Assembly: GCA_032433765.1 (NCBI GenBank) | Contig: JAVIAB010000092.1 | Coordinates: 60,965,126 to 61,029,125, forward strand | Direction: 5' to 3' | DNA length: 64,000 nucleotides | Source: Megaustenia siamemsis | Lineage: Eukaryota > Mollusca > Gastropoda > Stylommatophora > Ariophantidae | In this document: positions 11,966 through 23,835 of the stretch, piece by piece | Layout of the letters: each line of letters starts with the position of its first letter | Numbering within the stretch: the stretch's first letter is position 1 | The notes under the pieces: generated by a model | Databases searched by the model: none | Seen by the model: the letters and a program-made list of their open reading frames with translations, nothing else | What the model was told of the DNA's origin: nothing | Position numbers and translations under genes: made by a program

Positions 11966-12170
11966 AGAGTTATTGAGTTATTTGCGGGTCATCATCATTG
12001 TTCTCCGATACATGTCCATTGGCGCTCAGATCCCACCTCAGCATCTGGTGGATCTGTGTTTGTCGAAGTCTTGTGCTCTTCCCACATTTCGGAGGGTATT
12101 GATGATGTTCGTTCGATCCATTGGTTGACCGTCCTCAACGACAGCGCAGCTAGCCAACCTGTCCGCTCTT

Positions 12171-12743
12171 TCATTTCCCGTACTCCCGCATGTCCTGGGA
12201 CATAGACAAATGTGACCTTAAGTATTTTGGACTTCTGCAGATCCCGCCTCCACTTTTTTTTATCATGCTCACCGAATCACTCAGTATACATGCGTGGGTG
12301 TAGTCTTGTGACTCTAACCATTTGAATGCCCTGGTCACTGTCATCACCTCCATTGTCATGCTACTCGTGGTCATGACGCATGCACCACTGTCTTCCTTGA
12401 CTATTCTGCCTGCCCAGCGTGCTGTAAATGCCCATGCACTTCTTTGGTGTCGTCTTACAGATCCGTCTGTATAGATGACTACATCTTTCTCATTGGTGTT
12501 ATCACAGATGACACCGTTGGCCTCAGCATTAACCACGACCGAGTTCGGTTCCCTACTTTTCCTGTCGAGTGTGACAATACACGATAAAGTCTCCTTGAAT
12601 GACGTAGGCACCGGTATCCACTCCTCACCAACGCCGATATTGGTACGCCCACAGACCTGTTTGATGACATCTTCTGCTCGGTCCACGCATGATTTGCCTC
12701 TTTTTAACCTGGCAACTTTCCCTGTGTTGAGCACATGGTGCAA
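12171..12743 (-). pseudogene. RNase H domain of the nested LINE
   Basis: The ribonuclease H fold is recognisable from V-V-I-Y-T-D-G-S-V (first Asp), M-E-V-M-T-V-T-R-A (Glu helix) and A-C-I-L-S-D-S (second Asp). In another frame at about 12190-12215 there is the V-P-G-H-A-G-V box. The end of the domain is therefore frameshifted. Confidence 0.8.
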
Positions 12744-12769
12744 TGGATGCTCTTTATCTGTACTAATCT

Positions 12770-13813
12770 TCAGGTATGCTCGTGCTCTTCAGATCTTGAT
12801 TCTGTCATCCATGGTTGGAAGTCAAGAAGATACCTCATTGCTACCCAGGGATTGCCCCTTGTACATCCAAAGATAATGCGCATGGCTTCACTTTGTATTT
12901 TCTCCAGCCTATCAATTTGATTCGTACTGACAGTAAGAATTGCCAGGGCATACTCGATTGGTGCGAGGACTAATCCCTGGAACAGAAGAGTAAGTAGCCT
13001 CTGCTCGATGTTGGCAGCTGCCATGACCTTCAAGGCGGCTAATCCTTTGCGGGATTTTGCTATCACAGGGTTGACGTGGTCCCGAAAACACAGGCTGCGA
13101 TCAAACTTAACTCCGAGGTATGTCATCAACTTGTCACTGGTCACCTCATCAGCTCTCATTCGTACTACCGGTGTGGTCGTATTAACGATATGATTGTTAA
13201 GGGAGAACCATGAAACTGATTCTTTATTAGGATTAACCAAGGCACCTAAAACTCCACACCAGGAAGAAATGCGATCGAATTCGTCGTGCATTGTGGAGGC
13301 GATTCCCCGTCTGTCTCTTCCCTGTCGATATATCAGAATATCATCAGCAAAAGTCATAGTTCTTCTCCTCCCATCCAGTTGTTCTTCCGTGATCGTTATT
13401 GTGCACACGTTAAATAGAACTGGTGACAACGGTGAGCCTTGTGGCAGCCCTGGACAAATGATATTGGCTCGAAGCCAACTTCCACATCTGAGTATCACCT
13501 TCCTCTGAAACACTGCCGCGGCGATAACTCTAATGAGGAGGTAATGCACCGCCAGTTTGAGGAGCATATACATGACGTATTCAAATGGTACCCTGTTGTA
13601 TGCATCCTCCAGATCTATAGCAGCAGCACATGTCTCCTCTCCTCTGTGGAAGCCTTCGAAGACGTCATAGACAAAAACTGCCGCATTGAGCCATGTCTTT
13701 TTGTTATATCTATAACCTCCGAGTGTGGGTGGTAATGCGCGTTTCTGTTCAAGGTGACAGGTGAGGACACAGGCAACTATTTTCTCCAGCAGCTTTCCCG
13801 CAGTGTTCTGCAT
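12770..13813 (-). pseudogene. Reverse transcriptase segment of the nested LINE
   Basis: This is the longest intact frame of the nested element, 347 codons, covering most of the RT palm and thumb. The catalytic Asp of motif A (AIDLEDAYNRV) and the FADD box are present. It joins the RNase H frame downstream through a frameshift near 12750, and upstream sequence in other frames continues towards the endonuclease. The Met at 13813 is internal to the RT and is not a natural start. Confidence 0.85.
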
Positions 13814-15036
13814 TGTGATGATTCTGTAGGCACTGATCTGAGAATGGTCCTTGTTTGGCTTCGGCAGCGGTGGTAAGTAGCTGTGTAGCCACTCCGAATG
13901 CTGGCATTAAACTCATTGGCCATTTTTGTCAAGTCGTCGTCAGCTAAATCGCCTATGTCAACGTACCTAACACCATCTGGACCAGGAGCAGTGTTGTGTG
14001 ACCTTTTAAGTGTTGTGCGAATGGTATCGGTTGTGATTGTGAGATCTTCTTCCAGCACTACATCCTTACACAATTTTTACAGCGATCACCGTATCCTCAT
14101 TCTTACAGCCTCATTTCTTTGGTCCGTCTGCTCAATGTAGCGGGCAAGCAGGGCCTTCCCTTTGCTCTCATCAGATGTGTACCATATCCGGCCTGTGCTC
14201 TGAAAATCTGGTATGCCTCTGTGTCGTGTTGTGCCATTCATACACTGATGAAGGCGACAGAATGTGGCGAGCGATTTTTCTGAGCACACTTTTCTACAGA
14301 AGTCATCCTTAGCCTGCTTAGCACATAATTTAAAGTTCTTCATTTTTTGGTCGACCTCTTCTTTCAGACGCTTCAAGAGCTGAGGTTGTGTTCTCCCATT
14401 CTTTCTGGCGTTCTGCCATGTCTTGGCCGTTTGTCTCTTGTACCGCCAAGCTTCTTCGACATCTACGTTCCACCAGGATGGCTGCGTCCATCTCTCATGC
14501 CTCCTACGAGGGGCGCTCTGTTTCCTATGTCTGATTTTGCTAATGACGTCCTGGTCTGTTTTCTCGTAGTGGAATGTGTGGAGCTTTCTTTTCTGGCTTC
14601 TATTTCTGCTTTTCTCAATTAGGAGGACACATGAATAGTGATCACTTCCGTGGAACCTTAGTGCACTTCACCTGCAAACTGGTGCGAAGGTGGAAGACTC
14701 CAGTGTCAGGTCTATGACACTATCAGGGTCCCCATTTCTCGGAGTGGCCATTTCTTGTTGCCCTTCCATCTTTCAAGCACACTAAATCGACTGACACTAG
14801 TGCGTTCTCTAGGTCTTCTCCCTGCTTGTTGGTTATGACGTTACCCCACTGGTTGCCTCTAGCATTAAAGTCTCCGCACAAAATGACGTTCTCTTCATCG
14901 AACTCGAAGAAATTCTGCCACTGTTGTGTGTCCACCATTCCATAACAGGCATACACATTTACAAGTGCGAAATGAACTGGGGACTGCATCTAACTGCATG
15001 TACCTGCAATTCTGCACTGTCCCACGCAGACATCCG

Positions 15037-15590
15037 ACGACCATCTATTTGCAGACGATCAGGCACTAATACATGTAGAATTAGACAACACATAGACTCA
15101 ATAAAATCATTGAACAGCTATCACCACTATAGCCCAACAGGGAAATAACTCTAGAGGGAAAACGGGCACTCTACAATGCAATCTTCATCCCAACGTTGTG
15201 CTACCAATGGATCCAATCCTGGACCCTAGATGCAAAACAATAATAAAAACATCCTCAACTGAGATTAAATATGTTAGACGAATGACAGGAAACAACCTGA
15301 GAGATAAGATCAAAAATGAAGAACTGAGAAGAAGCTAGGAATCATCCCCGCCAAAGATTATATAAAGAAACAACACATAAAATGGTTTGACGACGTGATG
15401 CAGAAAGATCAAAACACAACACAAAGAGCCTTCAAGAAGCGTTGCGAGAACATCAAATAGAGGGTCGACAACAAAAAAGATAGAATGATGGAATATTAAG
15501 AACACAAGGAAACTTAACAACATCGAACATAAGAGCAGAGGAGCGCAAATTATATCTCCCCTCGACAATAAAGGGCAAATGAGAAAGGAA
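15037..15590 (+). mobile_element. RTE-like LINE relic, 3' part
   Basis: This continues the LINE broken at 11965: 'gcagacgatcaggcactaat' (the degraded F-A-D-D-like box seen at 59930), the 'ggaaataactctagaggg' stretch, and the W-F-D-D/G-H...Q-N-T-T-Q-R-A-F segment at about 15390-15450. It ends with the family 3' end 'aaattatatctcccctcga'. Coding is destroyed by stops. Same family as 58215-60690 and 49247-49760. Confidence 0.8.
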
Positions 15591-16454
15591 AGAAGACTGA
15601 GAAGAATGTCTCATTTCAATGTTTCTACATCTTTCTTTCTTATCATTTTCGTTAACTCGTTGCAATGGTTTGAAATCTCTCATCACAATTGTTCTACTAC
15701 AGATAAGTGTATATATTACATAAAGGTATGTTTCATTTGTCAAACTGTACCAAGCAAAAGCTATATTAATAATTATAACTTAACAAATTAATAGCTTTTA
15801 AAATACTTATAAAATATGTATGAATACAAATTTCTATTTGTAGACCACACTTGTTTTTAATCCATCTCTTTCCCTCACGTTCTAGCCCTCTCCCTTTAAA
15901 AAAAAACCCTTGTATTTATAAGGCATTGTGTAGTATGATGGCTCTTGTGATATCCTTTCAATAAATTGTTCATGTCTACTCCTTGTGAAAAGAATATATA
16001 AAAGAGAACTGATTTATGTTCTTTGTGTTCTGTCATCTCCCCGTCCTGCAAAGATGAAATAAAAATGGATCGCCCTTGATAGACTTCTACTGTATGCTTT
16101 GTATATTGTAATATGTGCAGACATTTAAATTTCGCTAGTCCATCTTCTGACTGCTGTTAATTTTTTTAAAATACTATTTTATTTAATTTGTAAACAATGT
16201 TATGAGATTGTGTTTGATGGTAGTCGTGTTACTTATTATGAAACCATTTTGTTTACTTTTTGATGAATGCAGCTGCGAAAAATATTTGTTGTTCCTAATC
16301 GTTGTAAAATATTTCAATTCTTAATTTTGTAGCTTTTCATTACAATCGCATTTGTATGAGTTATTTCAGCTTTTGATCATGTATCTTTCACTGTTAATGT
16401 TCACGTGTTATTGTAGATGCCATAATGTTGATAGAGATATTCATTATATTGTAC
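15591..16454. other. Gene B intron or 3' region, no exon recognised
   Basis: AT-rich sequence. I could not identify the next DEG/ENaC exon (it would need to accept phase 1) or any transposon protein. Confidence 0.4.
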
Positions 16455-16641
16455 CTGGTGGTGTGACTTCATATTCTATCTCGGTGTAGTATGGGGTGCT
16501 GAACGTTTCGAGACCGCTGTTTTCAGCAAGTAGTTTATTGTATGGCTCTTTCCGAACTTTCATTTCCAAGATGGGGTTTAGGTTACAGATTGTCACGCTT
16601 GGAAACTCTAGAACTGTGGACACCTTTAAGTCCGTTTGCAC
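16455..16641 (-). CDS. DEG/ENaC channel gene B, exon after TM1
   Basis: This is an exon of an epithelial/degenerin-type sodium channel (ASC family), a trimeric plasma-membrane cation channel that includes the peptide-gated FaNaCs of molluscs. It encodes the start of the extracellular domain: VSTVLEFPSVTICNLNPI, the family signature (F-P-A/S-V-T-I-C-N-x-N-P), then a polar stretch ending TEIEYEVTPP. The acceptor is tattatcag before 16641 and the donor is GTACAA after 16455. The exon starts in phase 0 and ends with one extra base. Joined to the exon at 21415-21603, the splice gives YPVE|VQTDLKVST, matching the usual spacing between TM1 and the signature. The open frame extends further into flanking intron, but the family alignment and splice sites set the borders used here. 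Confidence 0.85.
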
Positions 16642-17915
16642 CTGATAATACAGTGGTATATGCATTACGTGGATAGAATATTGATCTAAAAATGATGTAG
16701 TTCTAAAGGACATTAAAGCCATAAGTATTGTTAGAAATCTGGGAAATTGTAGTATTTGATCTATTTTCTGCAATAAAATAACTATCTAGTCCAAATAGAA
16801 CATATAGGCCAATTTTAAGGGAACACTTTCTTTTACCTTACATTCTCAGTCTCTCTGAAATCTGTCGCATTTACATTCATAAGATGTGAATTCATGTTTT
16901 AGTATACTTCAGTGTTTTCCTGTAACCACACTCACTCATCATTGCGGCTGATTGTTGATTGGAGAAAGGAATGCAATATTTAATGATCATTAAAAGATCG
17001 AGAACGTTATTGGATGCATATAGAGACAGAAATGCCGAGAAAAAGATGCAACGGTGGCGCCATATGTTGCACATTTATATAACGCATATAAAGGGAACGA
17101 CCAAAGTGTGAAACACTATATAGGTCACTGCGTGTTTTCTCGGAAAACGTAACATAAATTTCGGTGCACTTTTCAGATTGAGTGGTGTACACTTAATCGT
17201 GCAATTACAAGTGTCTAACACTAATCATGGGGTGATAATCCCGACGCCAGCTGAAACAAGTTAAAAATGTCGAAGTTTTGATTTAGTCACACATGTATGA
17301 CAAAGTAATCGATGAAATAGCACCTACCGCAAAAAGTATTTCTTTCACACAAAAAATTGCCAGGGGCGGGAGTATTTTTCTAAATCGGTGGGGTCTGGGA
17401 AACATTTAAATAAAAGATAACAGACAATGAAAGTCTTCAATAATATCTCTCACTTACATGTAGTATATGTCCCTCATTTAAAGCAGACGTACTCTCCTTT
17501 ATTTTGTACTGGCATGGCGGTCCAGACTTTTGTATAAGAATTCTTCACTTGGAGTCTCTTCTCCTTCAACATCAATGTTTATGCAAATCCAATGAATTAT
17601 CTCCTATCTTGTTTCTTAGTGGAGTGGAGGGGTGTGGAGTGGAGTCAAACTAGCCCTTGATGGTGGTGCGGTCACTATATTTCATTAGTATTTTCAGTTC
17701 GTCATAACAGATAGAAGATTGAAGAACATATTTTAAAGGTGGTACAGTGTTGTTCACATTTTAGGCCACATATTTATAAGATCTCAGAACTGCATGAAAT
17801 TGATCCTGATCTATGTCATTCAAATAATGACACAGTTAAAATCTGACTCTTTTATCTGCTGAATGTGATGAAATGATTAAACAATTGAACATGCTGAAAT
17901 TAATTCCAAGGCTTG

Positions 17916-18870
17916 CTAACTAAAGCTTTTGTCAATTTCAGATATTACAGTATATGTGAATTTAGCAAGTGTCTGCAAACAAGTTTTGTCGTCAACGATA
18001 ACTGATGTTATTGTTCGAATGTGTAGCACCTTTCCTTTCAATTTTTTGTATGTTAAAGTAAAATCTCTGTTTTCGTGTTTTTCTATTTTCTGCACATCCG
18101 CAGAGATTGATTTTATTTTTGTAAAGATGTGCTTCGAAATAGCTTTGGTAGAACTGCTAACTGACGTGTCTGTTTCTGCAAACATTTGCTTAAACCAGAA
18201 CCACCTCCCAGTATCTCTACCAACAGTCAAAATCTTAACATGAAAGTAAATTTTCCTACTTCAAGAAGTAATCCGCCAGCCAACGAAGATAGATCTGTGC
18301 CATCTTTATGTAAATGCACACAAGTCATCATGATAGACACCATAATATTTCTAAATGGTGTATATGGTGTTATAATGACTGAGCCAGCGCACATATGTAG
18401 CCTCCGAAATTCTCAACCTAGGATCTTCTAACATATTTTGAACATAACGGAGAACTGTTTCTCGCATTATAGATTGGTGGAAGTAACTGCATAACAAAAA
18501 TAAAGAAACCTTTTCACTTTGGGGTACTGATCTCTTGTACTTGCCACTGTAAGTGACAATACATGAGCCCTACAATGGATGTAGGGAAATAGTCCTTGCT
18601 GATTTTTCTGACATTCTTTTGTGAACTGCCTGAAAAATTAGAACCTCCATCAAATCCACAAGTAAAAAGATTACCAAATGACATACCTCGTTTATTTATT
18701 TCACTTTGAATACAGTTTGTGATTGATTCAGCTGTTGTATTTTGACGTGGAATTATGCACAAATATTTCTATAATTTCTCCACAGTCTATCACATTTCTC
18801 AGACATATAGACTAGTGAGATATGTTAGCAGTTTTTGTGGATTCATCAGCCATTAAATCTAATGGTTATC
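17916..18870 (-). pseudogene. hAT-like (ZMYM1/DUF4371-type) transposase relic
   Basis: Reading from 18870 downwards on the minus strand: LMADESTKTANIS (about 18860-18822), resembling the 'DE-x-T-D-x-S' box that starts the RNase H-like core of hAT/ZMYM1-type proteins. Then comes CGFDGGSNFSG (about 18660-18625), resembling the 'D-G-A-S-N-M-S-G' box, followed by a C-H-L region. Further down, frames at 18230-17916 are polar and not firmly assigned. Stops and frame changes separate the pieces. It is a dead insertion in the gene B intron. Family call from two motifs only. Confidence 0.55.
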
Positions 18871-19689
18871 CCGTAATTTCACTAACAAATTGTTCATCAA
18901 ATACTTCTCCAATGCATTACGATATTCCACAAGCTGTGTTTTTGCTGCACAATGTTAACTCGTTCACTCAGTTGCTGGAGCCAGTCACTTCAACACTTAA
19001 CGGTCCCATCAAGTCTCCCACAATCTGTTCATATTTGGTTGTGTAAGCTACTTCCTCTTTAAGTAGGAAATATAAATGCCCCATCAAAATACTTAGGACA
19101 TACCTATTTTCTTCAGAATCAACTTTGCATAGCTGATGTAGGATATAGTGAGTATGTCTCTTTTAATGCTATAGACGGACAATTTCTATTTCGATTGTAT
19201 TTTTGTGATATTCAGAAAAATATTGTTTTTTTTATTTATTTTTCAATTACTCACCCGGTAGTCCCTATTCCTTTCTAATTATTTATGAAAGGTACACTAC
19301 TAATTTTAAAAATACACAAACCGATAAGGCTAATTCTCAGCATTGACGGGTTGATGTTCTCTTGAGATTGCTTATTGTAAAGTAAAATCCTGTTGCCACA
19401 AATGTCAAGAATATTTAGATTACTTCTGGTGTCTGTCTTTTCTTCACATTGTCCTTTTATATATGAGGAATATGGCTAAAGCTACCCATGTCTTTATTGT
19501 ACTTTGTTTTTTTTTTTAATTAAGGCTAAATTGAATACTTACATTTGTGCATCCAAATATTTTAGTGAAGATATTTAGTAATAAGAACAATGCACATCTT
19601 TTGCGGTGAAGTAGCATTGATGATAGTATTACATGTCTCCTATTATATCTTGTATGATCATGTTTGTCCAATAACCCGTGACCCTATGG

Positions 19690-19870
19690 TAAATGATATC
19701 AACTGCCTGGTCCTAATGGGGAGATCAAATGTAGCTCATCATGTCCATCAGGTCCCCTGTCTTTTGGAGAAATTATTTCTGTCTCTAGCGCCAGATCTTC
19801 CACTTCTTTTATTGTCATGTTCAAGGTCTCCTTGATGTTTTGAAACCACCTTCTTCTTGGTGTGCATTAA
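19690..19870 (-). mobile_element. LINE 3'-end relic (RT C-terminus)
   Basis: The minus strand encodes RRWFQNIKETLN followed by MTIKEVEDLA, the style of the C-terminal tail of non-LTR reverse transcriptases. A second relic of the same sequence lies at about 54170-54310. Confidence 0.5.
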
Positions 19871-21117
19871 TGAGTCGCCAAATAATCTTGCCTTTCATTC
19901 CAATCTGCTATGTATTTTGATGTGGCCATAGTTTTTCAATTTCATGTGTAGAATGGTATTTATAAGCTACTTCTTTTTAATGCTTACATCTCTTAATATG
20001 TCTTCAATACTCTTATTCATTATTCAACGTATCGTAAGAATTGTTCTGTATTATTTTATTTCAAATAAATCTATTTTCTTCGATACTAAAATGTAACTCA
20101 AGTGTTAACATTGAACATTGGCAACAATTCGTCGTATGTGGAAGTCAAAAGGAAAGGATGTATGCCTTCATATAAGTAAAAAAAGATGTCAAATTACTAC
20201 ATTAAAAGCAAGTTATCCGAGTTCTTTTTCACAGTGTCTCTATATCCTTAACCTTTGCTACAAAGATAACGTACAGATCTCTCTCTCTGTACAACCATGT
20301 CAAAGGTCAGTCATATCAGACCTTATTCGAGTACATTGATGACGCTCATATACAGAAAACAGAATATGTTTTAAAAAAATATTTAACTGAGAGAAAAAAG
20401 CATTGACGATTCCAAAATGACGAAATATGTTTTTTTTTTGTTGGTAAACTTACATTATTAAGTTGAAACGCCGGTTATGGCGGCCAGTACTTCTCCTGGC
20501 AATGTACCTTCGTCAACCAAGTACCTGTTATCTACAGCTGTACTGACCCAGTAGAGGCGTGTTTTATGAACCTTTCTGCTGAGAACAAGAGGTCTGATTT
20601 TGCTCACTATACGATTTCAAGTTTGAATCAGGCTTAAATATAGAGTAGTGAAGTTGTCCATGGTAAGAAAGACAGTATTTACGTATTGCGGTGGTCAGGC
20701 ATGTTTATTGCTAACCATATGACACAGAAGGTGACTTCAAAATGCAGGACACTCTAGCAATATAGGAAATTCATATTTGTTCTAGTTTGTATATTCTTTT
20801 TCCTTTTAATGGTATATGGACGTGACAGCACATATGAACTTGGTACTAGTAACGTTCTTCAGTTTGCACTCGCCTTCGTTACATTGTATAGAGGGCCCAA
20901 GCTCTGGTAATTTATCGTTTTCTCTACTTTCTCTGCCAGTTTGTCATTGTGATGTCTCTCGTTCCCCTTCCTTCTGATATACAGAGATTAACATTACATA
21001 GTTTATGTGGTTCCTCTGGGTAAATTCCAGCATCTACCTGTTATTACGAAGTGCACTGTAGATGGTATATTGAATTAATTCCGAACAAATTGATTATAAA
21101 GTAAAAAAAAAAAAAAA

Positions 21118-21365
21118 AGTATAGAACCTGATCACACCGAGTGGTGTATAGGAAATATGGTGTTAGTGACTATAATTTGTATAGACCTTCGGCACATGAT
21201 TTTTGGGGTAATGTGGTCGGTATTACGCCAGTGCCGCATTATTTTCCCAGAAAAAAAGGTACCCAATTAAGTTTGGGTGAAACCGGAAACCGTCGATCAG
21301 GATCGAACCCGCTCTTGTTATTTGAAGTCCAGTTCACTAACCACTGAGCTCTTGTGGCTAACAAA
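21118..21365 (-). repeat. tRNA-derived SINE, copy 1
   Basis: On the minus strand it starts with a tRNA-like head: an A-box-like 'gctcagtggttagtgaactg' and a B box 'gttcgatcc'. A conserved body follows ('accgaccacattacccc', 'aaaaatcatgtgccgaaggt', 'accatatttcc'). The poly-T on the plus-strand left side (a-rich run at about 21103-21118) is the tail side. Related copies lie at 51969-52212 and 53801-54038. Confidence 0.7.
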
Positions 21366-21414
21366 TGCATTATACTTGCTACTAATTAACCTAAAATAAT
21401 ATGACATGGATCAC

Positions 21415-21603
21415 CTCTACTGGGTAGCGGCAGTATTTCTCCAGAAGCCAGTAACACTGAATTGACATCCACACCAACATGGCGATAATGAGAACACTCC
21501 ACAAGATTTTCTTCCACACAGATTTGGCATTATACACCTGTGTCAAGGCTGTAAAACTTGTGTGCAGGAAAAAGGCGGACATCTCTTTTTCGATGCTATT
21601 TTT
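21415..21603 (-). CDS. DEG/ENaC channel gene B, TM1 exon
   Basis: This encodes the cytoplasmic pre-TM1 segment and first membrane helix of a DEG/ENaC subunit: HTSFTALTQVYNAKSVWKK, then a hydrophobic helix (ILWSVLIIAMLVWMSIQCYW), then LLEKYCRYPVE. The Y-x-x-Y-P-V box right after TM1 is typical. The acceptor AATGTAG precedes 21603 and the donor is GTGATC after 21415. The exon is 63 codons, phase 0 on both sides, and a TAG in the acceptor closes the frame upstream. Initiation could also be at the in-frame ATG at 21582. The family's HG gating motif (T-x-x-H-G) reads F-T-A-L here, so the conserved His-Gly pair is absent. A SINE lies just downstream in the intron. Confidence 0.85.
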
Positions 21604-22019
21604 CTACATTAACAGAAAGATAGAATGCAAGAAAAATTGTCAACATTTGCTGAATGTAAAATCTGTGTGCTCTATAAAACAGCTCATGTATGTGTATACA
21701 AAATGACATCACACAAGTTGCGTTAAAGATATTGTACATTACATCATGTTAAAACTCGCCTTTACTCAAATTATAAATAACAAAGGAAAATGAACGGGGA
21801 ATATAAGATGACAGTAATGTATATAAGGCATTTATTTGTTATGTTTATCGAAAGCTGGGATCCGTAAATCATATAAATCGTATGCATAATCAAGAGCAAA
21901 GAAGCAATGGAGTGCAGAAAGAAAATACGTTAGACAAAGATATACAGCATTTACTATTAGCAAATCTATTTTCAAAGACAAAAAATGTGTACCCATGATA
22001 TTGTAAGGTAATTTGATTG
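21604..22019. other. Unassigned sequence upstream of the TM1 exon
   Basis: AT-rich, with no recognised gene. It could be a gene B intron if the exon at 25793-25939 is real. Confidence 0.4.
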
Positions 22020-23490
22020 TGACAAAGGCGCCTCACAGCAACAGAGCTGAAAGCTGTCAGCATCCCACAGCAGCAGAAATGGAAGCTGTCAGCATCCCAC
22101 AGCAACAGAGCTGAAAGCTGTCAGCGTCCTACAACAGCAGAAATGAAAGCTGTCAGCATCCCACAGCAACAGAACTTTAAACTGTCAGCATCCCATAGTA
22201 GCAGAACTGGAAGCTGTCAGCATCTCACAGCAGCAGAATTGGAAGCTGTCAGCATCCCACATCAGCAGAACTAGAAGCTGTCAGCATCCCACAGCAGCAG
22301 AAATGGAAGCTGTCATCATCCCACAGCAGCAGAACTTTAAGCTGTCAGCATCCCACATCAGCAGAACTAGAAGCTGTCAGCATCCCACAGCAGCAAAACT
22401 AGAAGCTGTCATCATCCCACAGCAGCAGATCTTTAAGCTGTCATCATCCCACAGCAGCAGAACTGGAAGCTGTCATCATCCCACAGCAGCAGAACTTTAA
22501 GCTGTCATCATCCCACAGCAGCAGAACTGGAAGCTGTCATCATCCCACAGCAGCAGAACTTTAAGCTGTCAGCATCCCAAAGTAGCAGAAATGGAAGCTG
22601 TCATCATCCCACAACAGCAGAACTGGAAGCTGTAAGAATCCCACAGCAGAGCAGCAAAAATGGAAGCTGTCATCATCCCACAGCAGCAGAACTAGAAGCT
22701 GTCATCATCCCACAGCAGCAGAAATGGAAGCTTTCAGCATCCCACAGCAGCAGAAATGGAAGCTGTCATCATCCCACAGCAGCAGAAATGGAAGCTGTCA
22801 TCATCCCACAGCCGCAGAAATGGAAGCTTTCAGCATCCCACAGCAGCAGAAATGGAAGCTGTCATCATCCCACAGCAGCAGAAATGGAAGCTGTCATCAT
22901 CCCACTGTAACAGAACTAGAAGCTGTCATCATCCCACATCAGCAGAAATGGAAGCTGTCATCATCCCACAGCAGCAGAAGTAGAAGCTGTAATCATCCCA
23001 CAGCAGCAGAACTAGAAGCTGTCATCATCCCACAGCAGCAGAAATGGAAGCTGTCATCATCCAACAGCATCAGAACCAGAAGCTGTCATCATCCCACAGC
23101 AGCAGAAATGGAAGCTGCCGTCATCCCACAGCAGCAGAACAAGAAGTTTTCAGCATCAGAACTGGAAGCTGTTATCATCCCACATCAGCAGAAATGGAAG
23201 CTGTCATCATCCCACAGCAGCAGAACTAGAAGCTGTAATCATCCCACAGCAGCAGAACTAGAAGCTGTCATCATCCCACAGCAGCAGAAATGGAAGCTGT
23301 CATCATCCCACAGCAGCAGAACTAGAAGCTGTCATCATCCCACAGCAGCAGAAATGGAAGCTGCCGTCATCCCACAGCAGCAGAACAAGAAGTTTTCAGC
23401 ATCAGAACTGGAAGCTGTCAGGATCCAACAGCAGCAGAACTTTAAGCTGTCAGCATCCAACAGCAGCAGAACTGTCAGCGTCCTCAGCTG
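22020..23490. repeat. 32-bp minisatellite, about 45 units
   Basis: The unit carries 'cagcagcagaactggaagct' and 'gtcatcatccca', with gtcagcatccca and ctttaag variants. Local higher-order repeats occur: the run with 'aagttttcagcatcagaac' at about 23140 recurs at about 23390. Long open frames across it, up to 255 codons, arise because 3 units make 96 bp and the unit lacks stops. I do not treat them as genes. Confidence 0.95.
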
Positions 23491-23596
23491 ATGGCTTGTG
23501 CCAGGAACGGTGATCTAGCCCCATCTAGATCCTACTCCATCTCTTCGCGTTGCCTTCAGAAACAGACTAACCTGGCGAAGACTAATCTAATCTGGC

Positions 23597-23835
23597 CATC
23601 ATCATCATGTGCCATACCGGCTGGCGTAGGTGATCATGTCCTTCCACAATCTTCTATCTACAGTGCATTGTATCAGTTCTGTTGTTGACTGTTTTCCATG
23701 TCATGACACCAAGCTATCCAGTATTTTCTCTCTTTGTTGCCCGCGATCTCTCTTTCCTTTTATTTTGACAGTTGTAACCAAGCATTCCAACTTTCCTCTT
23801 CTCATGATGATCCAAGTCTGGCCAGGCGAGTAGGG
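23597..23835 (-). mobile_element. RTE-like LINE 3'-end relic with (ATG)n-type tail
   Basis: The minus strand encodes VTTVKIKGKRDRGQQREKIL (RT C-terminus, the same motif as at 60834-61034). Its 3' end on the plus-strand left side carries the 'catcatcatcatg' tail (about 23597-23610). It adjoins the 32-bp minisatellite. Confidence 0.75.

Larger units (their letters stand above)
11966..15036 (-). mobile_element. I-clade-like non-LTR retrotransposon, 5'-truncated, nested insertion
   Basis: This minus-strand LINE is flanked by a 9-bp target duplication (acgaccatc at 11957-11965 and 15037-15045). Reading from 15036 downwards: the C-terminal part of an AP-type endonuclease (VILCGDFNARGNQWG, about 14890-14850), then a linker and finger region. 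A reverse transcriptase follows with AAIDLEDAYNRVPF (motif A), GLPQGSPLSPVLF (motif B) and TFADDILIY (motif C) at about 13620-13320. Then comes RNase H with IYTDGS (about 12480), a Glu helix, a second Asp (ILSDS) and a His box VPGHAGV near 12200. An RNase H after RT is typical of the I/Nimb/R1/Tad group. Frameshifts at about 14080, 13800 and 12750 make it inactive. Truncation inside the endonuclease is the usual result of incomplete reverse transcription. Confidence 0.85.
16642..21414 (-). other. Gene B intron (4.8 kb)
   Basis: This intron separates the two certain gene B exons. It hosts a hAT-like transposase relic (about 17916-18870), a short LINE 3' relic (about 19690-19870) and a SINE (about 21120-21365). 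The rest is AT-rich with no recognised coding sequence. Confidence 0.7.

Noticed and set aside
12475..13735. Plus-strand frames over the nested LINE
   Set aside because: Antisense shadows of the RT and RNase H frames.
17929..18243. Plus-strand 104-codon frame
   Set aside because: Overlaps the minus-strand hAT-like relic and has no family similarity.
22724..23491. 255-codon repetitive open frame in the 32-bp array
   Set aside because: The unit has no stops in several frames and three units equal 96 bp. The frame is a consequence of the repeat, and overlapping frames are open as well.
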